From contig MBPM02000005.1 of NCBI GenBank assembly GCA_001695595.3, forward strand, positions 1,550,001-1,614,000: DNA of 64,000 nucleotides, written 5' to 3'. This stretch comes from Plasmopara viticola. Its lineage: Eukaryota; Oomycota; Peronosporomycetes; Peronosporales; Peronosporaceae. Every line of letters begins with the position of its first letter. The first letter of the stretch is position 1. The notes below the pieces were generated by a model. It saw nothing but the letters and a program-made list of their open reading frames with translations, was not told the origin of the DNA and did not search any database. The position numbers and the translations under genes were made by a program. Positions 1-11,790 of the stretch are shown here, one piece after another.

Positions 1-1941
1 GGAACGCGTCATAATGTTCGAGCCCTACATGCCAATTTATGCTTGAGAGACCAGGCAGCTAGGCTCTAGGGCCTCTGACGATATCGATGTAGTAGCTCTG
101 GCACATGCGCATATAACGGGGTCAAAGCGGGTGAGACTTGAAGCTCACGTCTTTTGAGAAATAAATCTTTCCCTTGCAATCTGAAAGATAAAAAGAATCA
201 TGTACGCGGTCGTTATTTTAGCTGTCTAGGTACGCGCTGCGTTCTTACTTGGAAAGCCGAGCTAAGAGCTGAGCACTGACTCGTACGATTGATGTACTTA
301 TGAGTTTAGTATCTAAAGGAAATGTCAACAGCAGTGTTCCTCCGGTGAACTTTAAGCTCCTCCAGTGCTTATTCTTTCTTGTCTGCAAACAAAGGAAGCG
401 CAAACACTATAGGTGTAGATACATACTTCCTTAGCATATAGCGCTTCAAATAATGATGTTCGCGGGCCCGCTGCCTCGAGTGTATTGTCGGGCAAAGCAA
501 CATCCGCCACCATGACCGCGGCAAGCAAGGGCACACGGTCCGTTCTTTGTCCCAAGGAGGGCGATTTCCGTGAGGCTGTCACATACCTCGTTTACCAGGC
601 CAGCGTCAAACAGCAGTAGGGCACGATGATCTCCTAAGAAAGTGGATGTTCAAAGTTTGCAGCTCTCAAACGAGACTGGTGCGTTTAAAAATTACGCGTC
701 AGCAAATGGTTGTAGTAGATTGACGAATGTTTCAACAGAAACAAGCTAGATTTGGTTCGACTGGTTGATGAAATGGCTCTAGACGTTCCTATGTTTATCT
801 GGAAGTGGTTGTCAAATTTAAGGATTTTGACAGCACAAAACAAACTCAGTATTTGTTCTTGGTTTGGATAAGTCTGACCTGATCCTAAGCATGTCGTGAC
901 AAATTGACTTAGTAACTTCGAAATAAAAGTGCCTAATGAAATAATTAGGTGTCACAACATAGGGCATTGCGACTGTTTAATAAATTATTAAGACTCTGCT
1001 AAATGGTAAAATGATGTATAGGGTATGACACTTACCCGGTGCTGACGATAGAAAAGTACGAGTAATGAACAAAACAGCAATGCAAGGACATCTGCATGAC
1101 GGCAGGCGTGATGACGTTGAGAAAAATCTTCCTTGGCGGGAAATTGACTTTCGCAAAGTGACAACACATATCGATCTAAATATGGGTAACATAGTTTTTC
1201 AGGTCGGTAACATAGCACCAATAAAAAAATTGCGGGTTAAAAATATAAACGCTGACAAAATTGGTTCGTAAGGCAAGGTAAGCTCCGATAGCAGGTAAAA
1301 TGATTCACAAGAAGAGAACAAAGGAACAATATTAAATTAGTCCCTGGGAATTACAGATGAATCAGTTTCGAATAAGAGATCTTTGCAAAATGAGTTATTG
1401 AATCTAACTGGTCATTGTATCACCGCAGGAACGCTTGGAGTGAAGACAATGTCAGATACACTAAACATGCTAAATCTTGAAGAAACAAAGCAACTGCGGC
1501 TTTAGTCAGGTAGAAAGCCAAATAGGGCTCAGAGGTGGTGCTTATGTAGATGTAAATCATGCTTCAAGATAGTAGTATTTTTCCCATTCCAGATGAGGAT
1601 GTATTCATATTGCCTTATCGACAGCGTACACTAATGGGCTCAAAGCCCTCTCCCCACATGTCAAATATTATTTATCAAATACAATACTCCGATTTCGTAA
1701 TGCGAGATTCACCACACAATGTCAACCGAATGGCGGGGGAGGGGAGGGCAGCCGTTCCTCGCGCCAGGCACGGAAACTGATACGGCAATCCGCGTCACCG
1801 GCAAAATATTTGAGCTCATTGAAAGTTCTTTTCGTCGACGAGGGTAATGCGATATGTAGCTTAAGAACGCTCGTCATCAACCTTTTGTTTTGAAAAACTG
1901 AACGGAAAATGTCGACAAATTTATGCTCAAATTTATTGACA
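1..1941. other. gene-free stretch
   Basis: No gene is recognised here. Short open frames of 68-77 codons occur on both strands but overlap each other antisense, have no recognisable motif and look like chance. No tRNA, rRNA or long repeat was seen. Confidence 0.5.
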
Positions 1942-2282
1942 ACAGACGTGCTTTTTTTTCGGAAAAGGTTGGGGTGACGCCCTCCTTCCAAGCGCGGGGG
2001 CTAAATGCTCGCGCGCTTCGGGCAGGTGCTCTCGGGCATCTGCAGGTCTCTAACGAGTCCCACCCTCGACGCGACGGTCTCCAGCACCAGGCCACCTGGG
2101 CTCTTAGCAAGTTGGAGATAAAAAAATGGAAGACCCTCACGACCTCGGTGCTGGATGCACTGCCCGCCGAAACAGACTCGACGTATGCGGACACGTAAAC
2201 TAGCCAGACTGAGCCTAGCACGTGCATAACTTGGCAACGAGATAACGTAATACATTACATTACATCACAGACGTGCTTTTTT
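1942..2282 (+). mobile_element. SINE-like element, copy A, with target-site duplication
   Basis: A GC-rich element of about 309 bp (1958-2266) begins TTCGGAAAAGGTTGGGG and ends in short TACAT-type repeats. It is flanked by a 16-bp direct repeat (1942-1957 and 2267-2282, ACAGACGTGCTTTTTT). The same element recurs at 11163-11491 and 14873-15180, always in this orientation. A short non-coding body, a simple-repeat 3' tail and a target duplication of variable length are marks of LINE-mobilised SINEs or truncated LINE 3' ends. I saw no clear tRNA-type box B, so the class is inferred. Open frames of 84-116 codons across it are chance products of its GC-rich body. Confidence 0.75.
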
Positions 2283-4310
2283 GACAATACGTCTAAAAAT
2301 TGCCCAATATTGGCGGTCAGGGTTACCGAATTCAAGTAGAAAGTCTATATACCTCTCTTTTTTTTTACCAAAACTTACAGCTTTATCTGCTCCTCGAGCC
2401 ATTTATTCATTGCATGTTTCTTGCATCCAAACGAGCAGGTGTATCCGCAATTGAAATTTCTATATTCTTCCCCTTCTTTACAAACTACGTTTTACATAGC
2501 ATAATTGTAGCTGTTGTTATCGGTCTAGTGAATATCATTGCTGTTATCAATAAATGGCGGTGCAAATGCCGTCACATTCTTACTTGTGTATTTGACTTTG
2601 AACTCGATATGCGTTAAGCGGTATCAATGCAAGAACGTTGCGAGCTCTCGTTTGTAATTTTTTTACTAGAATTTATTATCAACCTCATCACCAGGGGCTT
2701 GCTTGCCAAATATAACAATCAACAGACGACGAACGATTTCGATAGCTCCGTCATTGTAATCTGGCATATGGTGCGAATTATTTCGAGTTGAAATATTATG
2801 ATCTGGCACATCAAGGGAGCCCTTTCTCTTGACAAGGCATGGAATAGAACTGCGATGATGATCATCATTGCCATGAAACTTGATCGGGGAAGCGTCCTAG
2901 TGATGTTATGAAGAACGTCATCACAGCAAACGATTTGCTTCATGGAAGCAAATCGTTTGCCAATTTCTTCGTGCATCTAGCTTCTTAAAAGTCCAACCCG
3001 ATCTTGACCAAATGCAGACTTAATGATTGGCCAAAAGGATAATCCCTGATCCTCACTGTACATGAGCCAATAGCATGATTCCAAACTTGTCCTTTAAATT
3101 AATAAGACAACTACCAAAGAATATGAAAGAAAATTCGCGGACCTTTTTATCCGTAAATCAAAAACAGATGTTCTTATCAAATTACAGCGCCTCAGTGATT
3201 TCGTATGTCTGACTGATATCTAAATTCTCTTTGAAACCTTTGCTGCATCAATAAATTTGGCGATTAATAAAGCGTGCACTCGTTGCTAAGACCGATATAA
3301 GAGCTACAGCTGTACCTTTGTTACGACAAATAGAAATAGCGGCGACATCACCGTGAAATCGCATTATGGTAGCATCTCGTGTAATCGATTGATATTATTT
3401 TACCAGGCACGACAATTTTCTTTCCTGAGACAACGATTTTTACGCTCCTTTAACGGAATCGCATGTTTTTTATCGAATAGCTATTGTTTTAGTTGAAGGG
3501 GTGCACTCGCAAATACATTAACCCCGAACAAGTCGGAAATGTGTGAATCTTGCGATGCCACAGCCTTGTAGCACGCACTAGCACTGATAATATAGCAACA
3601 TCCAAAGAAAGACATAATGTCAACTTGCTGAGAGCATGACAACAGTCGCATACACATCTGTCCAGTATATCAATTGCAAAAACAATTGACTCGTCCAGTG
3701 AATGTAACTCCTTCTCCAATGCTTGCAGTTTAAACTTACAAAATCAACCCTGATAAGCCAAGCAATCTAACCTTCGTCCCTATGTAAATCCACTTAAACG
3801 ATTTGCCTTAACTTCTCCTTTATGTCATCATAAACGAAAAATGAGACCCACGAACCTTTTTTCCGACAAACTTTTGGCTTTCGGGGTACCCGCCAATGAG
3901 AATCTTTTGTGAGCCCAGTCTATTTACGTATTGTCGATCAATTTTCCAAATCCCACTAATTTGTTTGTCTCTGTTCTTCACATCTTGTACCATGAGTGTA
4001 TTCACTTTTGCTTCATACCAGGAGACCATAATTTTATGAAATAATGCAGTTTCTATACTTTATTCTCTTACTCATAAGCGCGCAATGCTGAGAGACCAAT
4101 GCCACTATGACTCTGATTAGACACATTTAATCTATAATAAACCCAGAAGATATTACTATGCTAACTTACATTTCGAGAATAATAACCAGTGTACAATGAG
4201 GTACATCAAACAATTACACACAACCAATTAATCTATTAAAAACTTCAACCAATAGTGACATTCGAAAATTTATCTCGCTAATTTACTTACCGACAGCACT
4301 GATAGTGATC
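2283..4310. other. gene-free AT-rich stretch
   Basis: No recognisable gene. The 105-codon frame at 2300-2617 is hydrophobic and low-complexity, has no family resemblance and is probably chance. One perfect palindrome lies at 2926-2960. Confidence 0.4.
2926..2960. repeat. perfect 16-bp inverted repeat, 3-bp loop
   Basis: Arms GCAAACGATTTGCTTC (2926-2941) and their exact reverse complement (2945-2960) are separated by ATG. The site would form a tight hairpin. No gene flanks it on either side, so a terminator role is not supported. It is not part of the viral units. Confidence 0.8.
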
Positions 4311-4420
4311 AAAGATGTTATGGCCTTTATTTTCATTGGATCTGCTTGGACCTGGACGTTGCTGGAAAGATGTTATGGCCTTTATTTTCATTGGATCTGC
4401 TTGGACCTGAACGTTGCTGT
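4311..4420 (+). repeat. two-copy 55-bp tandem duplication
   Basis: The segment from 4311 is repeated directly from 4366 with a 55-bp period. Both copies contain GATGTTATGGCCTTTATTTT, and they differ at very few positions. It lies in a short open frame, but 55 is not a multiple of three, so the copies are read in different frames and coding selection is unlikely. Confidence 0.85.
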
Positions 4421-6599
4421 TTATGCAAGTTATACATCGTCTTGTTCGTCTTATATTATCTTTATATTCTCTGTCCCAATGACCCTACGAAAAGCACATT
4501 TATCCAAAAAGAATACCTCAGTTATTGATGAATCATCATCTATCACCTTATCCTGATGTTAAAGCTACAACTGTTGGGACAAACAAACGCAACCCAAAAC
4601 GCGGGGGATCCGCGTTGCGGGTGCTTCTCGTGCGATGAGGAATTATAAATCTACAAAGGACGACATTCATTTTTCAAGGAACAAAGATATTATAAGTTGG
4701 TTTAATGAAATCACATGTCCTCTCTCAGATGGCTATTGATTTAGAAACGCAATCGATCACGTCCAAAAGTCAAAAAGAATATTTTCTCGAATTTGTAAAT
4801 ACCGTAAGTATATGGCATTGTATACAAAAAACGGGCGTACTCAAGCGATTGTTGTCAAATTCAAAGAAAACCGATGCTTGGAGCGCAAATAAAACAACTA
4901 TAAAAAGACCTGACAGACTAAGTTGGCCAAGCAGAGGCGATCTTAGGAAGAAAATGAGTACAATATTTCTTAGTATCAAGATGCGTATAGAGCGCAAGGA
5001 GGCCGAAAATTCCAGACAGAGATCAGATCGTAATACTAGAATGATACTTTTTTTTAAAGCTCAACCATTTGATCTGTTGAAGAAATATATATTCTGATGT
5101 TTCCTATAAGAGTATAAGAATATCATCACACCAAATTATATACATCTGAAAATGTGCTCTGTCAAATGTGTACCCGTACATGCTACAAGGCTACACCTTG
5201 TTTTTAGTACCATCGTGGTTGTGTAAGAAAATTCACTGCGGTTGTTAAGCCCATGTAGAACCGGTTCCCAGAGCAGTCGTCAAGCCAATTATTTAGTTAG
5301 TTGTAAAATTTACCGCCGTAGTAGTTGTAGAGCCAGTTGATTAGCCAGTTTTTGAAAACATCACTGAATCAGTTGTTGAGACCGTTTCTAAAGCAATTGT
5401 CGGACCAATTGATAATTTCAGTGACTGGTTGGACATTGAGCTGATGCTAATTAAAATCTTAAAAAAATAAATACAACCATGTCCATCGCGAGCGCAATTC
5501 GAACATTGAAATAAGATGCAGTCAAGTGGATTTTTTTAATACTTACCATGTCGAGAAGCTGCAAATTATATCTATAGCGTGGAAAATTTGCATGTTTACA
5601 GGTCGTTAACAGCAAAGGAACGAATTGTCGCTTTGATTGGCAATAAAGGCATGCATAGATCTATATTTGTTGAATTTGCTCATGAGCAGTGTGTCATGAA
5701 ATATATATATTCACAATCGCAAAGTCGAATTCTTCATCGATTGCAATCGAAGGCTTACCGAAGCGGGATTCGGTGCATATGAGATGTCGACGGATGAGAC
5801 GATTTATAAAATGGCTACTGATTATATGGCCGTATTTGAGCACGCGCGATATAAGGGACTCTTACACTGAATTTTAAATCATGCCTTGATCTATGGTCAT
5901 ATCGCAGAAATAGATTGCTTTTACACAGGAGAAAACAAACAAGGATATCTTGTTAAGTAATTACAACACGCTTTTCTTGTTTAATAATACTGCTGATATG
6001 TCATCCACTGGTAATGATTTGACCATTGACTCAAAATCAAGTCAGTTGATAAGTTGCAAGAGACACTCCTCGATTCGAGTAATAATATCAATGACAAAGC
6101 GATTAAAGAAAGCAACAGCATCTCAGATTATGATACATAAAAAATCATGTTTAAAGACGAGCTCTCGAAGGTAAAGTTACAAAAGTTAACTTCGGTCATG
6201 TCATACGAACTGGCTTATTGCTTTGCACGTTTTGTGACCAGATTTACAAATCGGATCGATACGATACTTCTAATTTAAAAGAAAGAGGAGCAATGTGTTT
6301 GGTGGAGATGCTATCATGATCAAAAAGAAACAAAAGAAAGTCGCTGGTAGCGACACAAGAAAACCAAAATGCGTTCGCGCCAAAAAAACTGTATTATTCG
6401 CTGCATTCGCTAGCAGCTAAATAAATTGCAGCGCAAGCCTACTGAAGCTCAGCAGCTGAAGCTGAAGTTTATTACAATCGTTGACCACAATTATGACATT
6501 CATACGGCTCAGGGGAAGTCTTGCAAATGATAAATCACATATGTTGTCTTTAAAGAGAAATCCGGACGGAATTCTCCGATTTTTTACACACGAAACTTT
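4421..6599. other. unrecognised stretch left of relic R0
   Basis: By position this should hold the N-terminal part of the R0 capsid gene and whatever flanked it, but I could not align it with the younger copies. It contains the 130-codon frame at 4705-5097. On the plus strand around 5230-5450 there is a degenerate valine/proline-rich reading. Both are unassigned. Confidence 0.3.
4705..5097 (+). CDS. 130-codon open frame, unknown
   Basis: This is one of the longest uninterrupted frames outside the CRN genes. The predicted protein is rich in Lys, Arg and Ser (for example KKMSTIFLSIKMRIERKEAE), with no signal peptide, membrane segment or motif I recognise. It lies where the older relic R0 would carry capsid N-terminal or flanking sequence, but I could not match it to any gene of the younger units. 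It may be chance, or a remnant of a gene absent from the younger copies. Confidence 0.2.
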   Translation: MKSHVLSQMAIDLETQSITSKSQKEYFLEFVNTVSIWHCIQKTGVLKRLLSNSKKTDAWSANKTTIKRPDRLSWPSRGDLRKKMSTIFLSIKMRIERKEAENSRQRSDRNTRMILFFKAQPFDLLKKYIF

Positions 6600-7430
6600 T
6601 CCTGGGTTGGATTGATGATAGCAATTAGTCGGGGGATCCTTTGACATTTTCAAGCAAAAGTTAACAAAATGATACGCGAAGTTTTGTCTACCTCAGTTGC
6701 CCACCTACTACTTCGAATTCACTAAGTACTACCAGCGTTGTTGCGCATGCTAAAAAAATAAAAATGCTTGCTGATTGCATCAAAAGTTAAGCGCCGGAGC
6801 AATAATAACACTCTTGGCGTATATCGTTCCTACTTGCGTCTGCAGTTACTCTTACTATCGCATCTGCCTTACATTGCTGGCACTGGCATTAGTACATCGC
6901 AGTTGTTCTTGCTTCTGTTTGCTTTAACTTGCCGAATCTGACTGCCGATCGTGAGTTGGTTCAGAAGAAATGTCCCGCTTTTTTATCAAATTACAACGTA
7001 ATTTACTGTTGCTCCAAGTGCTTTCTTTGTATTTGAGATCAGTTATGGTACTAATAATCTAAAGTGTTTGACCAGGCAACGTGTTACAACTGATCCAACT
7101 TCAGGCGATACTGTGTCGAAATTATCACTTCAAACCGTATTTTACTCTCAACGAAATTAGCCCAAGCTTCCCCATCTTAAATTTGAGTATTACATATTAA
7201 GGAAGAGACGCTTCAATTTGAATCAAATCCGTAAGTTTAAGCACAATTTTTTTGTGCAAGAAATGCAAAGTGCGGAAAAAATGCTGATCTTCTTGATGTC
7301 GCATCGGCTGGTTTGCTATCTCAGAGTCAATATGAATCTTCGTATTGATTTGGTGTTGATCTTGGGCGTTATCGTACATGAGAAGAACGTGCTAGGATCC
7401 GGAACTTCAAACTATGACAAAACTTTTGCG
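6600..7430 (+). pseudogene. MCP relic (R0), C-terminal half
   Basis: Three anchors align in order with the C-terminal half of the capsid gene in C1. They are a serine/threonine-rich stretch near 6700-6745; SAVTLTIAS at 6839 (C1: SAVTLSMTA at 17168); and SAGLLSQSQYES near 7304 (C1: SAGLLSQRQTES). A GSGTSN-like end near 7400 matches the C1 GTSN end. Stops and frameshifts occur throughout. The N-terminal half was not recognised upstream. Confidence 0.6.
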
Positions 7431-7629
7431 GTCTAATACCTAAAGTTGTTGCGAACATAGACACGTCCATGGGTAGTCAATCCCGAATGGTGTTGTATTA
7501 AATTCGAAATTTAATGTCATAGCTAATTTAGACCATTTTTCTAACAGCCTCAATATAAGCAAACTATCTGAAATTGACCATGACGGGCTTTTATACGATA
7601 AAGACGAAGCAAAAAGGATGCAACCGCTT

Positions 7630-8430
7630 AATAATGCATTGGCTAAGAGCAAGCCTATCCAAGGTAAGAAAATGAAGGCACTTCTTTAACATGGCCAATA
7701 TAACATGGCTGGTTCCTTTGCGAATGCGTTTGAGCAAATGAAATGTAAAAAGTTAAGAATACGGCGACTTTCGAATCGCCATAAGGCTACTAAGAGATTC
7801 TTACAGGCCGTCCTGAAATTTTCATTGAAGAACAATTAAAAATCTCAAATTCAGTAAAATAAAGCATACATACGTCCTAGTATCAAATAAAGCGGACACT
7901 TAGACGGAGCAATCAGTTTTTCAAAGATTCTTGTAGAGACGTACATGGCGTTGCTTAATAGGTCGATCATATATCTTGGCTTTAAATGAAATTAAGTGAG
8001 GCGATTGATGGTCAAGTTCGGGCCCAAGCAAACAAAGAGACTTTACGAACAAAAATAATGGGAGACATCAAGAAATGGCTGGTACATTTGCCAGCGAGTC
8101 ATGAAAGAAGCACTATTACTAGCTTTTACCTAAAAATGAACAGACACCCCTCCTAATTAATCGCCTCGTGACAAACTGTCAACAATAGCGAGCTGAAGAA
8201 GCACCATCGTTTCCTCTTCAGTTGTGTGGACACTCGGATGCTTTAAAAAAATTGTCGACTAAGATGTGAAGAAAGAAATGTCGAACTCAGAAAAATCTAA
8301 TGCTGGCATACAAAATATACGCTGACGGTATCAACAGCTATGAAAATATCATTTGCAAATAACTTGTACGAAGGTATCCAACATGGATTTACCAACGCCT
8401 TCGAGCAACGTATTGGCAACGACTAGACTG
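7630..8430 (+). pseudogene. relic of the charged protein downstream of MCP (R0)
   Basis: The reading ALAKSKPIQGKKMKA near 7637 parallels MAKSDCVLGKKLK at the start of the gene in C1 and U2. Near 7860-7876 the DNA AAAGCATACATACGTCC also occurs in C1. RQEMAGTFASES-like and NLYEGIQHGF-like pieces near 8065 and 8370 match the middle and C-terminus. Function is unknown in every copy. Confidence 0.5.
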
Positions 8431-8529
8431 GAGATGCTATTAGAATATAAGAATCTATACAAAAGGCTAACTTGATGGAATCGTTCTTTTAGGGTTCATT
8501 TGACGATTCTTTGCAGCCTAAAATTTTTA

Positions 8530-10060
8530 ATGCTCATGTATCTTTTGTTGGACTATTTTGCCACCCGGGGCATAGCGAATATATTTATCTAAATGTCCAA
8601 CACAGAACACGACATCTTTTCGATCGACGGCGGTAACTTCGAGATCCATTCCTTCGCGATCATTGCAGTTTAAAATATAAGCCAATCTCTGTAGCGTCAG
8701 GCAATGCATCCTACTGTAGCGGCAGACAGTCTTTTTGACTATGATAGAATACTGAAAAGGGTCTACATTCCTGACGGAATGAATGTTCGGAAATTCTATG
8801 GGTCGGTTCACCATTTTTTTATTTGTTTGTCAGACGTTGCGTTCAAGCCAACTCCAGCCAATACAGCGCTAATAGCTACAGCAATCGATAATAGAAGCCT
8901 ATACTAGTGACAATTCCACCATAAGAGAAAAAATAAACAACACCTGACACCTGATACGATTAATTTTGAAGTTATACAGCTCTAGATATATATTTTATAT
9001 TGCTGGTAGGCTATCAATTTCGACACCGACTATACAGTCAAGATTACTGTAATTTGACGTGTATTTGTGGTTATTAAAGCCGAACCGCTGCCAACAGAAG
9101 CGCTTAGATGGACTCTTGGTTAAGGTTGCATTTGGTGCTTTGCTCAAATGCCATTTTTAAAGCCAGTGAGCGATACATCAGATAATTCTATAAAATTGAC
9201 AAATTGAACTTAGCTGATCCAACAATGAGTGGATTGAAAGCATTTATATAAACATTACCTGGATTCAACGTAAGAGAAGTTGTTCGAAAAGAAATTGTGA
9301 AAAGCGTATTAGTGCTACATATTATTTATTAACGGTGTATATAAGGTAATTGATGGTTGGGAGACTATTAAGCAAAAATTGCACAATAAAATCCGCTGAG
9401 GTAGCAAGAGTATATGTATTAGAGAAATTGCCATTATGAGGCTGACATTTCTCAAGTATCTAAGCAGAATTGATCTGTCTGAGACGTAAAGTTGAGAGAG
9501 AATTTACGATTCCGTCAGTAATTAAATAAATCAGCGCTTGTAGCTTAACCCCCGTCTAAACATAAGTTCGGTGTATCAATTGCTTTTTTTCAGCATCGGA
9601 TACATTCTGTTGTTTGACGATGATGTAAGTTTTGAAGCTATGGCCAATACATTTGTATTCGATAGCTTACAAATGTTCAAAGGCTTACAATTCGTAGCTC
9701 CTCCGAAGAAGCTCAAATGATAGTACCTAAATGCATCAAACCAATTTCTAAACTATCATAAATCATTGAATACGACGATTGCCTTAAGAACGACATTCTT
9801 GATGCAATTGACTTAAGTAGCAACAATACATTCATTAAGCTTTTATTTTTCATATTGATATCGGTAGAGGGATTGATCGTATCGACTATTGGAGTCGGCG
9901 ATACTATTGATGCCGAAGTGTTATTAAACAGCTTTCAAGGCAATTCAGAGCCAAAACACCTGTATAGTACAAATTACTAAACGGTGTTCCTACAATAGTC
10001 AATACGCCGTAGCTAATTTACCACAAACATCAGCCGTCAAAAAGTTCCAACACCGCCAAG
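8530..10060 (-). pseudogene. spike gene relic (R0)
   Basis: Two DNA anchors match the spike gene of C1. One is near 9385-9470 (GCTGAGGTAGCAAGAGT...). The other is near 9590-9650 (GCATCGGATACATTCTGTTG...). The span of about 1.5 kb between the ATPase relic and the charged-protein relic equals the spike length elsewhere. The 81-bp palindrome found in the younger spike copies is not visible here. A 95-codon minus frame at 8527-8814 occupies the position of the S74 domain but does not clearly resemble it. Confidence 0.5.
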
Positions 10061-10079
10061 ACGCGAGAAGTATTAGATT

Positions 10080-10740
10080 CTTTTTATGTGGGACCACTAG
10101 ATTTTCATAAGTAAGAGCTATCTATTAAAAGAAGTCGATCATTAGAAAAAAGACATAGCTAAACAATCGTATACATCTTTCAATTCAGTATCGAAGTCTA
10201 AGCACTTTGAGCTCCCATCTGATTGAGTCCAACGATTTCAATACGATCATGCAAATCAAAAACGGCACTTAATTTTTCAGCCTCATAATTAAATGCTTCA
10301 CTAAGATCGTAACATGCACAAGGGCCAACGAAACGCTGTATCATCGTCTCATTAAAATTGGGTTATAGTGCACACGTGATTGAAGAAGCGATGGTCTCCA
10401 CAATGAGCAGATGTTACTCTGAGACGAGCAATTTGAATATTCCAGACGATTAAGTTATTGGACCAAAACAAACTCAAACCCAAGGCTTTCAGCATCTCGT
10501 CTGAGGATGTAAGCAATGCTGGTTGATGATTCATGTTTCGCACAGCTTCATCGGAAATTCAAAGACAATTCGAATCAACTATGAATACGCGAAACAAGAG
10601 CTTAATATAGCATTTGTCGTGACTTGCCCGGTGATATCGCTACAAAAAAACAGAATCTGAAAAATGAACACGATATCGTCAGTCGAAATATCTACAAAAA
10701 GGTAATATAGTATGTATGCAGTTTAGTATGTTTATTACCA
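10080..10740 (+). pseudogene. packaging ATPase relic (R0)
   Basis: The reading FTKIVTCTRANETLYHRL near 10293 aligns with FTKIVICTDTNETLYNHLKD in C1. A second anchor near 10505-10700 aligns with the segment from the QSYLG strand to the TSEKM segment of the younger ATPases. The order and spacing of anchors are right. All three frames are interrupted. Confidence 0.6.
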
Positions 10741-10778
10741 GTTTCGTTTCTGTCAAATCAAATACATACGCTAAAATT

Positions 10779-11790
10779 CTACCGAGCGGGATCATGTTTT
10801 AATCTAGGAGCAAGAGCATTAAAGCTGCGCATTGCTTGCTTTAAGCAGTAATCTAAACCTTGTCCTTGTGAAGGTGGTACTTTGTTACCAAATTCAACTT
10901 CTGCCGACGTGAAAACATGTTGGACCTGACTTTGATCGGAGATTGGATTATAAATATGAGACACTAAATTACTTCTATCCAAATGGACTTTAGCTAGCTG
11001 AGCTGAATATAACGATAAGACTAAATGCAGTATTAACTACCAGGGCTTCATTGCAACAAGTCATTTATCAGAAGTGCTGTCAGTGACTGGTGTGTTTGAG
11101 AAATTACTCGCAGCATTAAATTTCGTTATATCTTTGGTTAATTGCTTTGTAACTTGGATAGCTTTTCGGAAAAGGTTGGGGTGACGCCCTCCTTCCAAGC
11201 GCGGGGGCTAAATGCTCGCGCGCTTCGGGCAGGTGCTCTCGGGCATCTGCAGGTCTCTAACGAGTCTCACCCTCGACGCGACGGTCTCCAGCACTAGGGC
11301 GCCACCTGGGCTCTTACCAAGTCAGAACTACACAAAATAATGGAAGACCCTCACGGCCTCGGTGTTGGCTGCACTGCCCGCCGAATGAGACCCGACGTAT
11401 GCGGACACCACTCTATGCCGTGGACTAGCCATAGAGCCTAGCACGTGCATAACTTGGCAACGCGATAACGTTATACAATACAATACAATACAACTTGGAT
11501 AGCGTAATTTAACGGGTTTTCACCATGTGATATTGGATATAAAGGACCAAACTGAATAGAATAATTAGTAAGATAGCCGTTAGTCTAGCTTGTCGAGTAT
11601 TCACAATCAGAAAGAGAGGCTGTGTTTGTCATTGTTGTCAAAGCAGCTAACCAGGATTATTTTGATTGAGTTCTTTTGATGCTGAGCAGTCATTGCTTGT
11701 TGACGGATATAGATTCAAGGCGTTTTTGACTCGGCCAAATCGATCGGCTGGTGAGAAGCCATATAGCCCATATATTTAGCAGAATCGGAA
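10779..11790 (-). pseudogene. penton-like capsid relic (R0), split by a SINE
   Basis: The open stretch 10779-10982 reads NPISDQSQVQHVFTSAEVEF. This aligns with YPIANDNQVLHTFTSTGVEY near the C-terminus of the younger penton genes. Beyond the SINE, an NPLNYAIQV-like piece (about 11500-11545) matches the ENPxxY segment of this family, and AMTAQHQKNS near 11700 matches AITAQRQSNS. SINE copy B (11163-11491) is inserted between the two parts. Confidence 0.6.
11151..11503 (+). mobile_element. SINE-like element, copy B, with target-site duplication
   Basis: Element 11163-11491 is flanked by a 12-bp direct repeat AACTTGGATAGC (11151-11162 and 11492-11503). Its 3' end is a (TACAA)n-type tail, unlike the TACAT tail of copy A. 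It sits inside the R0 penton relic, so it inserted after that viral copy entered the genome. It also carries a block (ACCACTCTATGCCGTGGACT) that is missing from copy A but present in copy C. Confidence 0.8.

Larger units (their letters stand above)
6600..11790 (-). mobile_element. R0: old relic of the viral element, same orientation as C1
   Basis: Order and strand of recognisable pieces are capsid (+), charged protein (+), spike (-), ATPase (+), penton (-). This matches C1 (13218-21560). Similarity is patchy, with scattered anchors of 20-60 bases and no long open frames, so R0 is much older than the tandem array. SINE copy B interrupts its penton relic. Both boundaries are uncertain because decay hides the ends. 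Confidence 0.65.

Noticed and set aside
1877..2255. Overlapping 84-116-codon frames in the SINE
   Set aside because: They arise from the GC-rich repeat body and change between SINE copies.
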